Below, one piece after another: positions 8,042-17,056 of a stretch of 20,625 nucleotides of DNA; the stretch's first letter is position 1; every line of letters begins with the position of its first letter. The stretch is taken from assembly GCA_003667245.1 (NCBI GenBank), contig RCNN01000412.1:1-20625 (forward strand), given 5' to 3'. Source of the stretch: Heterostelium multicystogenum. Taxonomy: Eukaryota; Evosea; Eumycetozoa; Acytosteliales; Acytosteliaceae. Below the pieces are notes generated by a model. It ran no database searches. It was not told where the DNA came from and was given only the letters and a program-made list of their open reading frames with translations. A program made the position numbers and the translations under genes.

Positions 8042-9101
8042 ATGATCCTACGCCTTGCCCAGATTTTCAGTGACTCCAGCACCCGGGTTCGCGCCAAGCT
8101 GTTTGGCATCTACGGGTTGTTGATCGGCATTAACGTCGTCGCCTGGATCTGGGCGCTGGTGGCGTTCCATGAGCACCCGGTGCTGCTCGGCACCGCGCTG
8201 CTGGCCTACGGTTTCGGGCTGCGGCATGCGGTGGATGCCGACCATATCGCCGCCATCGACAACGTGACCCGCAAGCTGATGCAGGAAAAGAAACGTCCGG
8301 TGGCGGTGGGCTTCTTTTTCTCCCTGGGACATTCTTCGGTGGTGGTCCTGGCATCCATTGGCGTCGCGTTTGCGGCCTCGGTGATGCAGGCGCGGTTTGA
8401 AGGGTTCAAGGCCATCGGCGGGGTGATCGGCACGTCGGTCTCGGCCTCGTTCCTGTTGATCATCGCCTTGATGAACCTGGTGATCCTGCACGCGATCTAC
8501 AAGGCCTGGCGCCATGTGCGCCAGGGCGGTGCGTATGTGGAGGACGACTTCGACCTGCTGCTGGCGGACCGGGGTTTCATGGCGCGGATTTTCCGCCCGG
8601 TGTTTCGCCTGATCAGCCGCAGCTGGCATATGTACCCGTTGGGTTTCCTGTTCGGCCTGGGCTTTGATACGGCCACCGAGATCGGCCTGTTGGGGATTTC
8701 TGCGACCCAGGCCTCTCAAGGGCTGTCGCCGTGGGCGATCATGGTGTTCCCGCTGCTGTTCAGCGCCGGCATGTCCCTGGTGGACACGCTGGACGGCCAC
8801 CTGATGCTGGGGGCATACGGCTGGGCGTACATGAAGCCGATCCGCAAGATCTACTACAACATGACCATCACCCTGGTATCGGTGGTGGTTGCGGTGGTGA
8901 TCGGCAGTATCGAGGCGTTGGGGTTGATGGGTGACCAGTTGGACCTGAAGGGATCGTTCTGGAGTTTTATCGGCTCGCTGAACGACAGTTTTCGGGATGC
9001 TGGGCTACATGATCATCGGGATCTTCGTGGCCAGTTGGGCGATCTCGGTGATGCTGTATCGCCTCAAGGGCTTTGACCTGATTGAAGTGAATGCGGGTTG
9101 A
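8042..9101 (+). CDS. NiCoT-family nickel/cobalt importer
   Basis: Inner-membrane high-affinity Ni2+/Co2+ permease of the NiCoT (HoxN/NixA/NicT) family. ATG 8042 (MILRLAQIFSDSSTRVRAKL) is chosen over upstream GTG codons because the family starts near here; AGG lies at 8031-8033. The metal-selectivity signature RHAVDADHIAAIDNVTRKLM sits at about residues 61-80. Further signatures are FFFSLGHSSVVV, LGFLFGLGFDTATEIGLL and AGMSLVDTLDGHLML. Several strongly hydrophobic segments are visible, consistent with the usual eight. One extra T near 8993 breaks the last part; corrected, it reads FGMLGYMIIGIFVASWAISV MLYRLKGFDLIEVNAG and stops at TGA 9099-9101, giving 352 residues. Sequence alone does not settle Ni versus Co preference. 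It stands alone, with no urease or hydrogenase genes visible. Confidence 0.93.
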
Positions 9102-9123
9102 CCGAGGGACATTCAGCCTTGTT

Positions 9124-9253
9124 GTGGCGAGGGAGCTTGCTCCCGCTGGGTCGCGAAGCGGCCCCAATAGGGCAATCGAGAGCCACCTGAAGAACACCGT
9201 GTCCTTTTTTTAGGGCTGCTTCGCAGCCCAGCGGGAGCAAGCTCCCTCACCAC
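9124..9253. repeat. Inverted REP pair, family 2
   Basis: Two 42-base arms (9124-9165 and 9212-9253) form an imperfect inverted repeat with a 46-base spacer. The outer part contains GAGGGAGCTTGCTCCCGCTG, another widespread Pseudomonas REP type. It lies between the convergent NiCoT and TonB-receptor genes. A run of seven T residues at 9205-9211 precedes the right arm. Confidence 0.85.
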
Positions 9254-9288
9254 GGGTTGTCCATTCACCTGATAGGGTTTTTCCAGGC

Positions 9289-11726
9289 TCAGAAATCCAC
9301 CGTCGCCGACAATTTTCACTGTCCGCGGCTCACCCTGGGTCAGGTAGTTATTGGCCGTCGACGCCGACGACCAGTACGCCTTGTTCGCTACGTTTTCGAC
9401 GTTGGCGCGCAGGGTGATGTATTTGTCATCCGCCTTGAAGCCATAACGCGCCCCCAGGTCGACGCGGGTCCAGGCCGGGATACTCAGGCTGTTGGCGGCG
9501 TTGACGTATTCGCCACCGGTGCGCAGCATCCGTGCGCTGACCGCCGCACCCTGGATGCCCGGCACATCCCAATCCGCACCGATGTTGTACTGGAAGCGCG
9601 GCACACCCGCGGCGCGGTTGCCGTCGGTGGCGCCGTTGGAAGTGCTCTTCTGTTCGGTGTCCATCCAGGTGGCACCGGCCAGCAGGCGCAGGCCGTCGAT
9701 GGGCTCGCCGAACACGTTGAGTTCCACGCCTTTGTTGATCTGTTCACCGTCGACAGTGAAGGTATCGAACTTCTGGCCCGGGAACCGGGTGGTCGCGTTG
9801 TTCGGCTGTTCGATGCGGTACACACCCAGCGTGGCGCATAGTTTTCCCAGTCCAGCTTCACCCCGGCTTCCGTCTGCTTGCTGCGCTTGGGCGGGAAGAC
9901 TTCGCCGGGGTTGGTCACGTTCGTGAGTGGCGCCGTCGGGCCCTGGCCAGGCCTTCGATACGGTTGGCGTAGAACGACACGTGCTCCCATGGCTTGATTA
10001 CCAGCCATAGACCGGTGTGGTGATGGACTCGGAGTACGGTGTACCCCGTGCCCCCGTGGCCGTGTTCCAACTGTCCACCTCGATGGTCTGGCGCCGCACG
10101 CCCAGGGTCAACAGCACCCGATCATCCAAAAGCCCAGGGTGTCGGACACCGCCGCACTCTTGATGCGGTTCTTGCCGACAACCCGCGGGTCGTGAATATC
10201 ACTGCCGAAATAGGTGTTGGTAGGTCGCGGCGTTTGCGTCGGGTCGTACAGGTTGCCGGGCTGGCGGTTGGCTTGCAGGAATCGCCTCGTAGGACGAGCG
10301 CCTGCTCGCCCCAGATCCCCGACAGCCCGAAGTTCATCTGATGGGTCACCGGCCCCGTCGCAAAGTGCCCGTTCAAGCCGGCCATGGCGCTTTTGTTGTC
10401 TTCGTCATGGGGTGAATAGAGGAAGCCCACCTTGGCGCTGCCATCGTTGGCGACATACAGCGACGAATACTGGCCGTTCTCCGAGTGTGCTTGGCGCCAC
10501 CTGCCGCGTAGGCCGTCCAGTTATCGTTCAAGTCATATTCGGCGTTGACCATGCCGTAGGTGTCTTCCAGCTGCGACCAGCTCCAGTCCTGGGCGTAGTT
10601 GTCCTTGGCCGACGGCGGGCTGGGCACTTTGGTGCCGGTCAGGTAGACCACCGAGCGGCCGTTATTGATGCGTTCTTTCTGGTAGCCAAAGTCGGTGGAG
10701 ACCCGCAAGCGCTCGCCGCGATAATCCAGGGCAACGGCGATCAACTGCGAGCTTTTGTTTTCGTCATCCACAGCGGTTTCGCCGCCGTGCCGCGCCAGGT
10801 TGACCCGGGCGCCAAAGCGGTTGTCTTCGCCAAAGCGTTGGCCAAGGTCGATGTGGCCGCCGGCCTGGCTGTCGCTGGCGTAATCGAGGGTGACGCTGCG
10901 GGTGGGTGTGTCTTCAGCGCGCTTGGGCACCAGGTTGACGCTGCCGCCGATCCCGCTGCCCGAGGGCGACACGCCGTTGACGAAGGCATTCGGGCCCTTG
11001 AAACAACTCCACCCGTTCCAGGGCTTCGGTAGTGATGATCTGCCGGGGCAGCACACCGTACAGGCCATTGAATGCGATGTCATCGGTGCTCAGCGGCAGC
11101 CCGCGAATGGTGAACACCTGGGAGAAGTTGCCAACCCGGACGACTGGCGCACCGACGCGTCGTTGAGCAAAACGTCGCCGACGGTTCGCGCTTGTTGGTC
11201 GGCGATGGTTTTCGAGGTGTAGCTGACCACGCTGAATGGCACGTCGTTGATGGACCGATTGCCCAACACGCCGAGGCGTGCAGAACGTGCCACCTGGCCA
11301 CCGGCATACGTGTCTGCCTGCGCCCGCTCGCTTCACCGCTGATGGTGGTGGCGCCCAACTCCAACGCACCGTCGCTGGCCTGGGGCACCACGGTATAACC
11401 GTTGGTGCCGGAGCCTTGCAGGGTGTAGCCGCTGCCTTGCAGCAACTGGGCAAAACCCGATTGTGCGCTGTAGCTGCCTTGCAGCCCCGGGCTTTGTTGA
11501 TCGTTGAGCAACGTGGAATCGAACGACAACGGCACCCCGGACAACGCCGCAAACTGCGCCAGCACATTCCCCAGCGGCCCGCCGCGATGTTATAGCTGCG
11601 CGCCGCACTGCTTGGCGCAGCGTCTTCTGCCTGGGCGTTCTGCAACGGTGCGACGGCGGCAAGGGCGACCGCCAGGCTCAGTGCCTTCAACGGACGGGGG
11701 CAATACGGGAGCGGTCTGGCGGTCAT
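9289..11726 (-). CDS. TonB-dependent siderophore receptor with STN signalling domain (FecA/FpvA type), heavily broken frame
   Basis: Outer-membrane transporter that imports a ferric chelate and signals to the FecR/FecI pair upstream. ATG 11726 has AGGA six bases upstream; [27 protein letters not shown] is the signal peptide. An STN domain follows ([40 protein letters not shown]). The plug shows [51 protein letters not shown] and [20 protein letters not shown]. The barrel includes [40 protein letters not shown] and [28 protein letters not shown]. The true C-terminus is ...[14 protein letters not shown], ending in Phe as expected for the barrel, at TGA 9289-9291 after removing one extra base near 9311. 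Many indels occur, for example near 11583, 11330, 11135, 11000, 10480, 10265 and 9840. About 812 residues. The substrate is not deducible. Confidence 0.9.
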
Positions 11727-11814
11727 GGGCATTCCTGTCGGCGCGGAGCAATGTTGAGGGTTCTCCCCTACACCGGGCGACAACGAAAAAGGTATCAGCG
11801 AAAGTTGAAAAAGA

Positions 11815-12762
11815 TCAGCGCGGCTCGACCGTCACCCAATACCCCGTCAGGCTGCTGACCTTGACTGGCAAGGTTTCCTGCAACAGGTGCAGGCTGGCAT
11901 CGGTGTCGCGCAGGGGAAACGCACCCGACACCGTGAGGTCGGCAACCGAGGCATGGCAGCGCAATACGCCGGCGCGATAACGCCCCAGCTCATCCAGCAG
12001 GTCCGCCAGGGGCATATGCTGGGCCAGCAGCATGCCGTTCTCCCAGGTCAGGGTGCTGACATCCAGCGGCTCGACGGCGGCTACCCGGTCAACACTGAAG
12101 GCGCCCTGCTCGCCCGCCTTGACGATCACCCCCTGGCCGGCATGCACCGCCAGCAACTCCACTGCGCCTTCGGTCACGGCCACTCGGCTTGCCTGCTCAC
12201 CCACCCGCACGCTGAACCGCGTGCCCAAGGCCCTGGCGGTACCGTGGCGGGTCTGGACGATGAACGGGCGATGGGCCGAATCCTTGGCGGTGGTGATCAG
12301 CACTTCGCCCTTGAGCAGCTCGATACGCCGCACCTGCTCGGAGAACGCGATATTCAGCGAGCTGCCGGTGTTGATCAGCATGCGTGTGCCGTCGGGCAAG
12401 GTGAGGTTCCTTTGTTCGCCGATGGCCGTGTGCTGGTCGGCGGTCCACTGCTGCCACGGCACCTGCCGATACGCCAGCCAGGCCGCCGGGCCGGCCGCCA
12501 GCAACAACCCGAGCGCCTGGCGTCGGCCGAGGGATTTTTTGCGCCCGATGCGCTTCAAGGTATCGCCGGCAATCGCCGCCGGCACGCTGTTGAAGTCCCC
12601 CAGAATCGCCTGCGCCCGTTGCCAGGCCTGGGCATGCTGGGCGCTGCGGCCCTGCCACTGGGCGATGGCGCGGCGGTCCTCATCGGTGGCGCTGCCGGAT
12701 TGCAGCTGCACCATCCAGTCGGCGGCTTCACCGAGGATCAGCGGATCAATCGACTGGCTCAT
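11815..12762 (-). CDS. fecR: FecR-family anti-sigma/sigma regulator
   Basis: Inner-membrane regulator that relays receptor occupancy to the FecI-type sigma factor. The frame is intact for 315 residues. ATG 12762 overlaps the sigma-gene stop (ATGA), which fixes the start: MSQSIDPLILGEAADWMVQL. The N-terminal cytoplasmic domain (residues 1-75, DRRAIAQWQGRSAQHAQAWQ) is followed by one hydrophobic segment at about 80-97 (ALGLLLAAGPAAWLAY) preceded by a twin Arg (LGRRQALGLLL), compatible with Tat-type insertion. The periplasmic FecR domain has NLTLPDGTRMLINTGSSLNI, RIELLKGEVLI and ARALGTRFSVRVGEQASRVA VTEGAVEL. The C-terminal part, LADLLDELGRYRAGVL, resembles the receptor-interacting fold. The gene belongs to the sigma-regulator-receptor operon. 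Confidence 0.92.
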   Translation of the reverse strand: MSQSIDPLILGEAADWMVQLQSGSATDEDRRAIAQWQGRSAQHAQAWQRAQAILGDFNSVPAAIAGDTLKRIGRKKSLGRRQALGLLLAAGPAAWLAYRQVPWQQWTADQHTAIGEQRNLTLPDGTRMLINTGSSLNIAFSEQVRRIELLKGEVLITTAKDSAHRPFIVQTRHGTARALGTRFSVRVGEQASRVAVTEGAVELLAVHAGQGVIVKAGEQGAFSVDRVAAVEPLDVSTLTWENGMLLAQHMPLADLLDELGRYRAGVLRCHASVADLTVSGAFPLRDTDASLHLLQETLPVKVSSLTGYWVTVEPR

Positions 12763-13259
12763 GCCACGCTCAGGCAGGCCAGGAAGGCATCGCGCATGTA
12801 GCGTTTGACCGAAATCAGCGACACACCCAGGGCATCGGCGATCTGCTGATAGGTCAGGCCGTCGATCTGCGACATCAGGAAGGCCTGGCGGGTTTTTTTC
12901 CGGCAGATCCCGCAGCATCGCCTCAATGCGGTACAGCGCTTCGAGGATCAGCCAGCGGGTTTCCGGCGAAGGTACATGCTGTTCGGGCAGGTGGGCGATG
13001 GTTTCCAGGTAGGCGCGTTCCACTTCCTGGCGGCGCCAGCTGTCGATCATCAGACCCTTGGCGATATGGGTCAGCAACGCCCGTGGTTCGGCGCCCAGGT
13101 GGGTGCTGGTTTGCCGGGTGAGCAGGCGCATGAACGTGTCATGGGCCAGGTCGGCGGCATCGCTGGCGTTGCCCAGCTTGCGGTCCAGCCAACGGTGCAA
13201 CCATCCATGGTGTTCGCAGTACACAGGTCCTGGATATGCAGATTGAGGGGAGACGACAT
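12759..13259 (-). CDS. fecI: FecI-type extracytoplasmic-function sigma factor, two frame breaks
   Basis: RNA polymerase sigma factor of the iron-starvation ECF group. ATG 13259 begins MSSPLNLHIQDL; an in-frame ATG at 13268 is possible and neither has a strong ribosome site. After a break near 13224 the region-2 sequence reads YCEHHGWLHRWLDRKLGNAS DAADLAHDTFMRLLTRQ. The linker is GAEPRALLTHIAKGLMIDSW RRQEVERAYL. An extra A in a homopolymer near 12897 breaks region 4; corrected, it reads RQAFLMSQIDGLTYQQIADA LGVSLISVKRYMRDAFLACL SVA, with a clear helix-turn-helix, ending in TGA 12759-12761. About 166 residues. The homopolymer error makes the frame run straight into the next gene, mimicking a sigma/anti-sigma fusion. 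It would drive the downstream receptor gene. Confidence 0.9.
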
Positions 13260-13375
13260 GCCGATCACCGGGGCGCGCCGGGCGGTGGGGCCCAGGCGTA
13301 ATTAAGAATTGATCGCATTCTAGTCTGCGCGGGGTAATGCTGGCAATTTCATGATTTTGATAACGCCGGTGACCC

Positions 13376-13469
13376 AATGTGGGAGCGGGCTTGCTCGCGA
13401 ATGCGGTGGGTCAGTCGACATCTCCAGCGGCTGATACTCCGTATTCGCGAGCAAGCCCGCTCCCACATT
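13376..13469. repeat. Inverted REP pair, family 3
   Basis: A perfect 27-bp inverted repeat, 13376-13402 and 13443-13469, with a 40-base spacer. The core GGGAGCGGGCTTGCTCGCGA is a very common Pseudomonas REP form. It lies downstream of metE and upstream of the sigma gene, both minus strand. A short T run follows the right arm on the plus strand only. Confidence 0.88.
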
Positions 13470-13506
13470 TTGATCTTCACCCGGCGTTTGATTCCGGGTG
13501 TCTGGA

Positions 13507-15796
13507 TCAGGCCAGTTCAGCCCGCAGTTGACGCGCCGCAGTCACCATGTGAATCAGCGCCGCTTCAGTCTCCGGCCAGCCACGGGTTTTCAGGCCGCAA
13601 TCCGGGTTGACCCACAGGCGTTCGGCCGGGATGCGTTTGGCTGCCTTGCGCAGCAGGTTGGCCATTTCCGAGGCATCCGGCACCCGTGGCGAGTGGATGT
13701 CATAACACCTGGGCCAATGTCGTTCGGGTAAGCGAAGGCTTCGAATGCCTCCAGCAGTTCCATGTCCGAGCGCGAGGTTTCGATGGTGATCACGTCGGCA
13801 TCCATCGCCGCGATAGACTCGATCACATCGTTGAATTCGCTGTAGCACATGTGGGTGTGGATCTGGGTTTCGTCACGCACGCCGGAGGCGCACAGGCGGA
13901 ACACTTCAGTGGCCCAATCCAGGTATTCCTTCCACTGCGCCTGGCGCAACGGCAAGCCTTCGCGGAACGCGGCTTCGGTCGATCTGCACGATCTTGATCC
14001 CGGCGGCTTCCAGGTCCACCACTTCGTCACGAATCGCCAGGGCGAGTTGCCGCGCCTGTTCTTCGCGGCTCACGTCTTCACGGGGGAACGACCACATCAG
14101 CATGGTCACCGGGCCCGGTCAGCATGCCCTTCATCACCTTGTTGGTGAGGGCCCTGGGCGTAGCGGATCCACTCCACGGTCATGGCTTTCGGACGACTCA
14201 AGTCACCGAAAATCACCGCCGGTTTCACACAACGGGAACCGTAGCTCTGCACCCAGCCGAAGCGGGTAAATACATAACCGTCCAACTGTTCGGCGAAGTA
14301 TTCGACCATGTCGTTACGCTCGGCCTCACCATGCACCAGCACGTCCAGGCCAAGGTTTTCCTGCACTTCGACAGCGTGGCGGATCTCGCTGTGCATGGCT
14401 TCGACGTATTCGGCTTCGCTCAACTTGCCGGCCTTGTAGGACTGGCGAGCCAGGCGGATCGAACGGTTTGCGGGAACGAACCGATGGTGGTGGTCGGAAA
14501 CAGCGGCAGGTTCAGGCCGGCACGCTGTTTCTCGATACGTTGGGCAAACAGCGAGTCACGCTGGCTGTCCTTGGCGTGATCGCCGCCACACGGGCTTGCA
14601 CCGCCGGCTTGTGGATACGCGGCGAAGCGGCACGGGCCGCCTGCACGGCATGGCTTTCGGCCAGGGCAGCGATCACGTTCGACGCTTCAGGCTGGTTCAC
14701 GGCCTGGGCCAGCACCGCCACCTCTTCGCACTTCTGCACGGCAAACGCCAGCCAGCTTTTCAGCTCGGCATCCAGCTTGTCTTCACGGCACAGGTCTACC
14801 GGGCTGTGCAGCAACGAGCAGGATGGCGCCACCCACAGGCGATTCCCCAGGCGCTCATGAGCATGCTGCAAGGTGGCCAGGGCTTTTCCAGGTCGCAGCG
14901 CCATACGTTACGGCCGTTGACCACGCCAGGGACAGCACCTTATAAGCCGGCAGGCGATCGAGGATGGTCGGGTACTGATCCGGTGCACGCACCAGGTCGA
15001 TGTGCAGGCCGTCCACCGGCAGGTTGGCTGCCAGGCCGAGGTTCTCTTCCAGGCCGCCAAAATAGGTGGCCACCAGCTTCTTCAGCGGGTCGCGCTGGAT
15101 CAGGTTATAGGCACGCTCGAAGGCGTTTTTTTCCAATCCTGCGGCAGGTCCAGCACCAGGATCGGCTCGTCGATCTGCACCCACTCCACGCCCAGGTCCG
15201 CCAGGCGCTGGAAGATCTGACCGTACAGCGGCAGAAGGCGGTCCAGCAGGTCGAGTTTGTCGAAATCACCACCCTTGGCCTTGCCCAGCCACAGGTAGGT
15301 CAGCGGGCCGATGACCACCGGCTTGACGGTGTGGCCGAGGTCGCGGGCTTCCTTGACCTCTTCGAAACAGTTGCTCCCAACCCAGCTGGAATTGCTGGTC
15401 GGCGCTGAATTCAGGGACCAGGTAGTGATAGTTGGTGTCGAACCACTTGGTCATTTCCTGGGCGTGGGCACCGCCGCAGCAGTTTGTCACTGACGCCACG
15501 GGCCATGCCGAACAGGGTGTGCAGGGTGGCTTTGCCGTCGGCCGGGCGGAAACGCTCGGGGATCACACCGAACATCAGCGAGTGAGTCAGTACCTGGTCG
15601 TACCAGGCGAAGTCACCGGCGGGCAACAGTTCGATGCCGGCTTTCTTTTGCAGGTCCCAGTGCGTCTTGCGCAGTTCACGACCTACGGCGCGCAGGCCGC
15701 TTCGTCGAGCTCGCCCTTCCAAAACGCTTCCTGCGCTTTTTTCAGTTCACGATCGCGACCAATGCGCGGGAATCCAAGGGAATGGGCAACAGCCAT
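13507..15796 (-). CDS. metE: Cobalamin-independent methionine synthase, broken frame
   Basis: Transfers the methyl group of 5-methyltetrahydropteroyl-triglutamate to homocysteine, the last step of methionine synthesis. ATG 15796 has GGAG about nine bases upstream and begins [32 protein letters not shown]-terminal half: [95 protein letters not shown]-terminal half: [75 protein letters not shown]. The zinc-site His and Cys are in [11 protein letters not shown] (about residue 648) and the last Cys in [11 protein letters not shown]. Indels lie near 15705, 15480, 15375, 15140, 14935, 14885, 14560, 14475, 14147, 14117, 13983 and 13705. Corrected length is about 763 residues, full size, ending at TGA 13507-13509. 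Confidence 0.95.
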
Positions 15797-15850
15797 GACG
15801 TAAAGCTCCAATGTGTTTGTATGGGAGCCATTGTCGGGATCGAGTGATAG

Positions 15851-15874
15851 TGAGACAAACTCATTTTATTTGAG
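15851..15874. promoter_or_regulatory. Candidate LysR-type (MetR-like) operator upstream of metE
   Basis: TGAGACAAACTCA (15851-15863) is an inverted repeat with 4-base arms and a 5-base spacer, the geometry of the enterobacterial MetR site TGAAN5TTCA. It overlaps a second one, CTCATTTTATTTGAG (15860-15874). Both lie 55-78 bases upstream of the metE ATG, within an AT-rich stretch. That MetR binds here is inference; no metR-like gene was identified in the window. Confidence 0.4.
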
Positions 15875-16063
15875 ATGATCACAAGTTCCACTCATGATGA
15901 AATGCACCGCCCAGGCTTGAGTGATCGCGCGGCGCTCACGCTCCATGGGGCACGGGAGTGGGTGGGGCTTCGTTTTGCTTATCACTGAAATAGCTGGCAG
16001 CGTCTGTTCGGTGCACGGCCGCTCAGCATACTTTTGCTTCCCAAGCCCCAAGGAAGCCCCCAC

Positions 16064-16184
16064 ATGGAACAGCAGCCGCCACTGACCACCCTCCTCGTTC
16101 ACTTCGTAGCCCTTGGGCTCACACTCCTCGGCATCGGCAGCCTGGCCGCTGCTGATGGCCTGGGCCGGGCGTCTGATTTTCTAG
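16064..16184 (+). CDS. Possible small membrane protein (about 39 aa), speculative
   Basis: ATG 16064 has AAGGA at 16050-16054. The frame reads MEQQPPLTTLLVHFVALGLT then LLGIGSLAAADGLGRASDF, a single hydrophobic segment with a polar start. As written the frame runs on into the antisense of the LysR gene to about 16238. If one T of the TTTT run at 16177-16180 is an error of the kind seen all over this window, the frame ends at TAG 16182-16184, neatly before the convergent LysR stop at 16186. No family recognised. It may be chance. Confidence 0.35.
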
Positions 16185-16185
16185 T

Positions 16186-17035
16186 TCAATCGGCGGGAAT
16201 ATCGGCGCTCAACGTGCGGATCAACGCTTGCGCCTGAGAGTCCCGCTGCGCCGTATACAGCACCACTTCGCGGACTGGGCAGCGGCGGCAGGTCGAAACG
16301 CTGCTCCACGTCGACGCAGCCACTGGGCGCCATTCGCCCAACCATCGCGCCGATGCCAATTCCCGCCACCACTGCAGCGCCGATCGCCAGGATCCCGCTG
16401 CCCACGAACGCCTCTTCCCAGGCACGGTTCTGCTCGGCCAGCGCCGCCATCACCATGCTGCGCATGCCGCAGGGTTCCGGCTGGATCGCCAGGGGCAACG
16501 CCCCGCCCTGGCGCAATTCGAAGTCGTGGGAAGCCATCCAGCCAAAGCGTTCGATGCCCACCACTTCGCCGTCCTGGCGACGGTTGTCGTGCCGCAGGAT
16601 CATCGCCACATCCAGCTTGCCCTGCTCGTAGTTCATCAACATATCCCGCGAGGTGCCGAGCTGAACGCCACGATCACGTCCGGGTCGGTGGTCGCCAAAA
16701 CGTCGCAGCCACAGGCTGAGATCGGCGCCGACAATGTGGTGGCTGACGCCCACGCGCAAGGTGCGTTTCTTCTGCGGGCCAAAACAATTCATCGCATCCT
16801 GGTAGTTGTCCAGCAAGCGGCGGGCGCTGGCCAAAAACATCTGGCCATGGGCCGACAGCGTGACCCGTCGCGGCGTGCGTTCCAGCAGCTTTGCGGCCAA
16901 GGCTTTCTTCGAGGCGTTTTATCTTCAGGCTGATAGCCGCCTGGGTGCCGCCGATGGCATCGCAGCGCGGGTAAAGCTCTTGAGTTCGGCGACCAGGACG
17001 AACGCCTGGATGGCGTCGATATCGGGCATTTTCAT
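16186..17035 (-). CDS. LysR-family transcriptional regulator (LrhA-like), broken frame
   Basis: ATG 17035 begins MKMPDIDAIQAFVLVAELKS FTRAA (second ATG at 17029). After a frame change near 16965 the helix-turn-helix continues IGGTQAAISLKIKRLEESLG RK, and after another near 16892 LLERTPRRVTLSAHGQMFLA SARRLLDNY. The effector domain includes RTLRVGVSHHIVGADLSLWL RRF, GTSRDMLMNYEQGKLDVAMI LR and WEEAFVGSGILAIGAAVVAG IGIGAMVGRM. The end, VREVVLYTAQRDSQAQALIR TLSADIPAD, is in another frame after a break near 16280 and stops at TGA 16186-16188. About 283 residues. The pattern resembles the LrhA-like group and not MetR. The target is unknown. Neighbouring genes give no clear partner, although metE lies about 390 bases downstream on the same strand. 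Confidence 0.85.
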
Positions 17036-17056
17036 GGATGGGCTGGCGATAGAGAG

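Larger units (their letters stand above)
15797..16185. other. Non-coding stretch upstream of metE
   Basis: About 390 bases without an established gene. The part next to metE is AT-rich and carries the palindromes described separately. The far part holds a short plus-strand reading frame with a hydrophobic segment (16064-16184) that may or may not be a gene. I looked for a cobalamin riboswitch (B12 box and its conserved GC-rich blocks) and do not see one. Confidence 0.6.

Noticed and set aside
11887..12801. Plus-strand open frame of 304 codons
   Set aside because: Antisense shadow of fecR, which is an intact and clearly recognisable gene; high GC creates long false frames.
13320..13375. Possible Fur box upstream of the sigma-factor gene
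   Set aside because: Fur control is expected for such operons, but the AT-rich stretch near 13346-13363 aligns poorly with the 19-base consensus in every register I tried.
15797..16062. Possible cobalamin riboswitch upstream of metE
   Set aside because: Neither the B12 box nor the other conserved blocks are visible, although such a switch would make sense for a cobalamin-independent enzyme.
15866..16102. Minus-strand open frame of 78 codons upstream of metE
   Set aside because: It overlaps the metE control palindromes, and its protein shows no signal, domain or convincing ribosome site.
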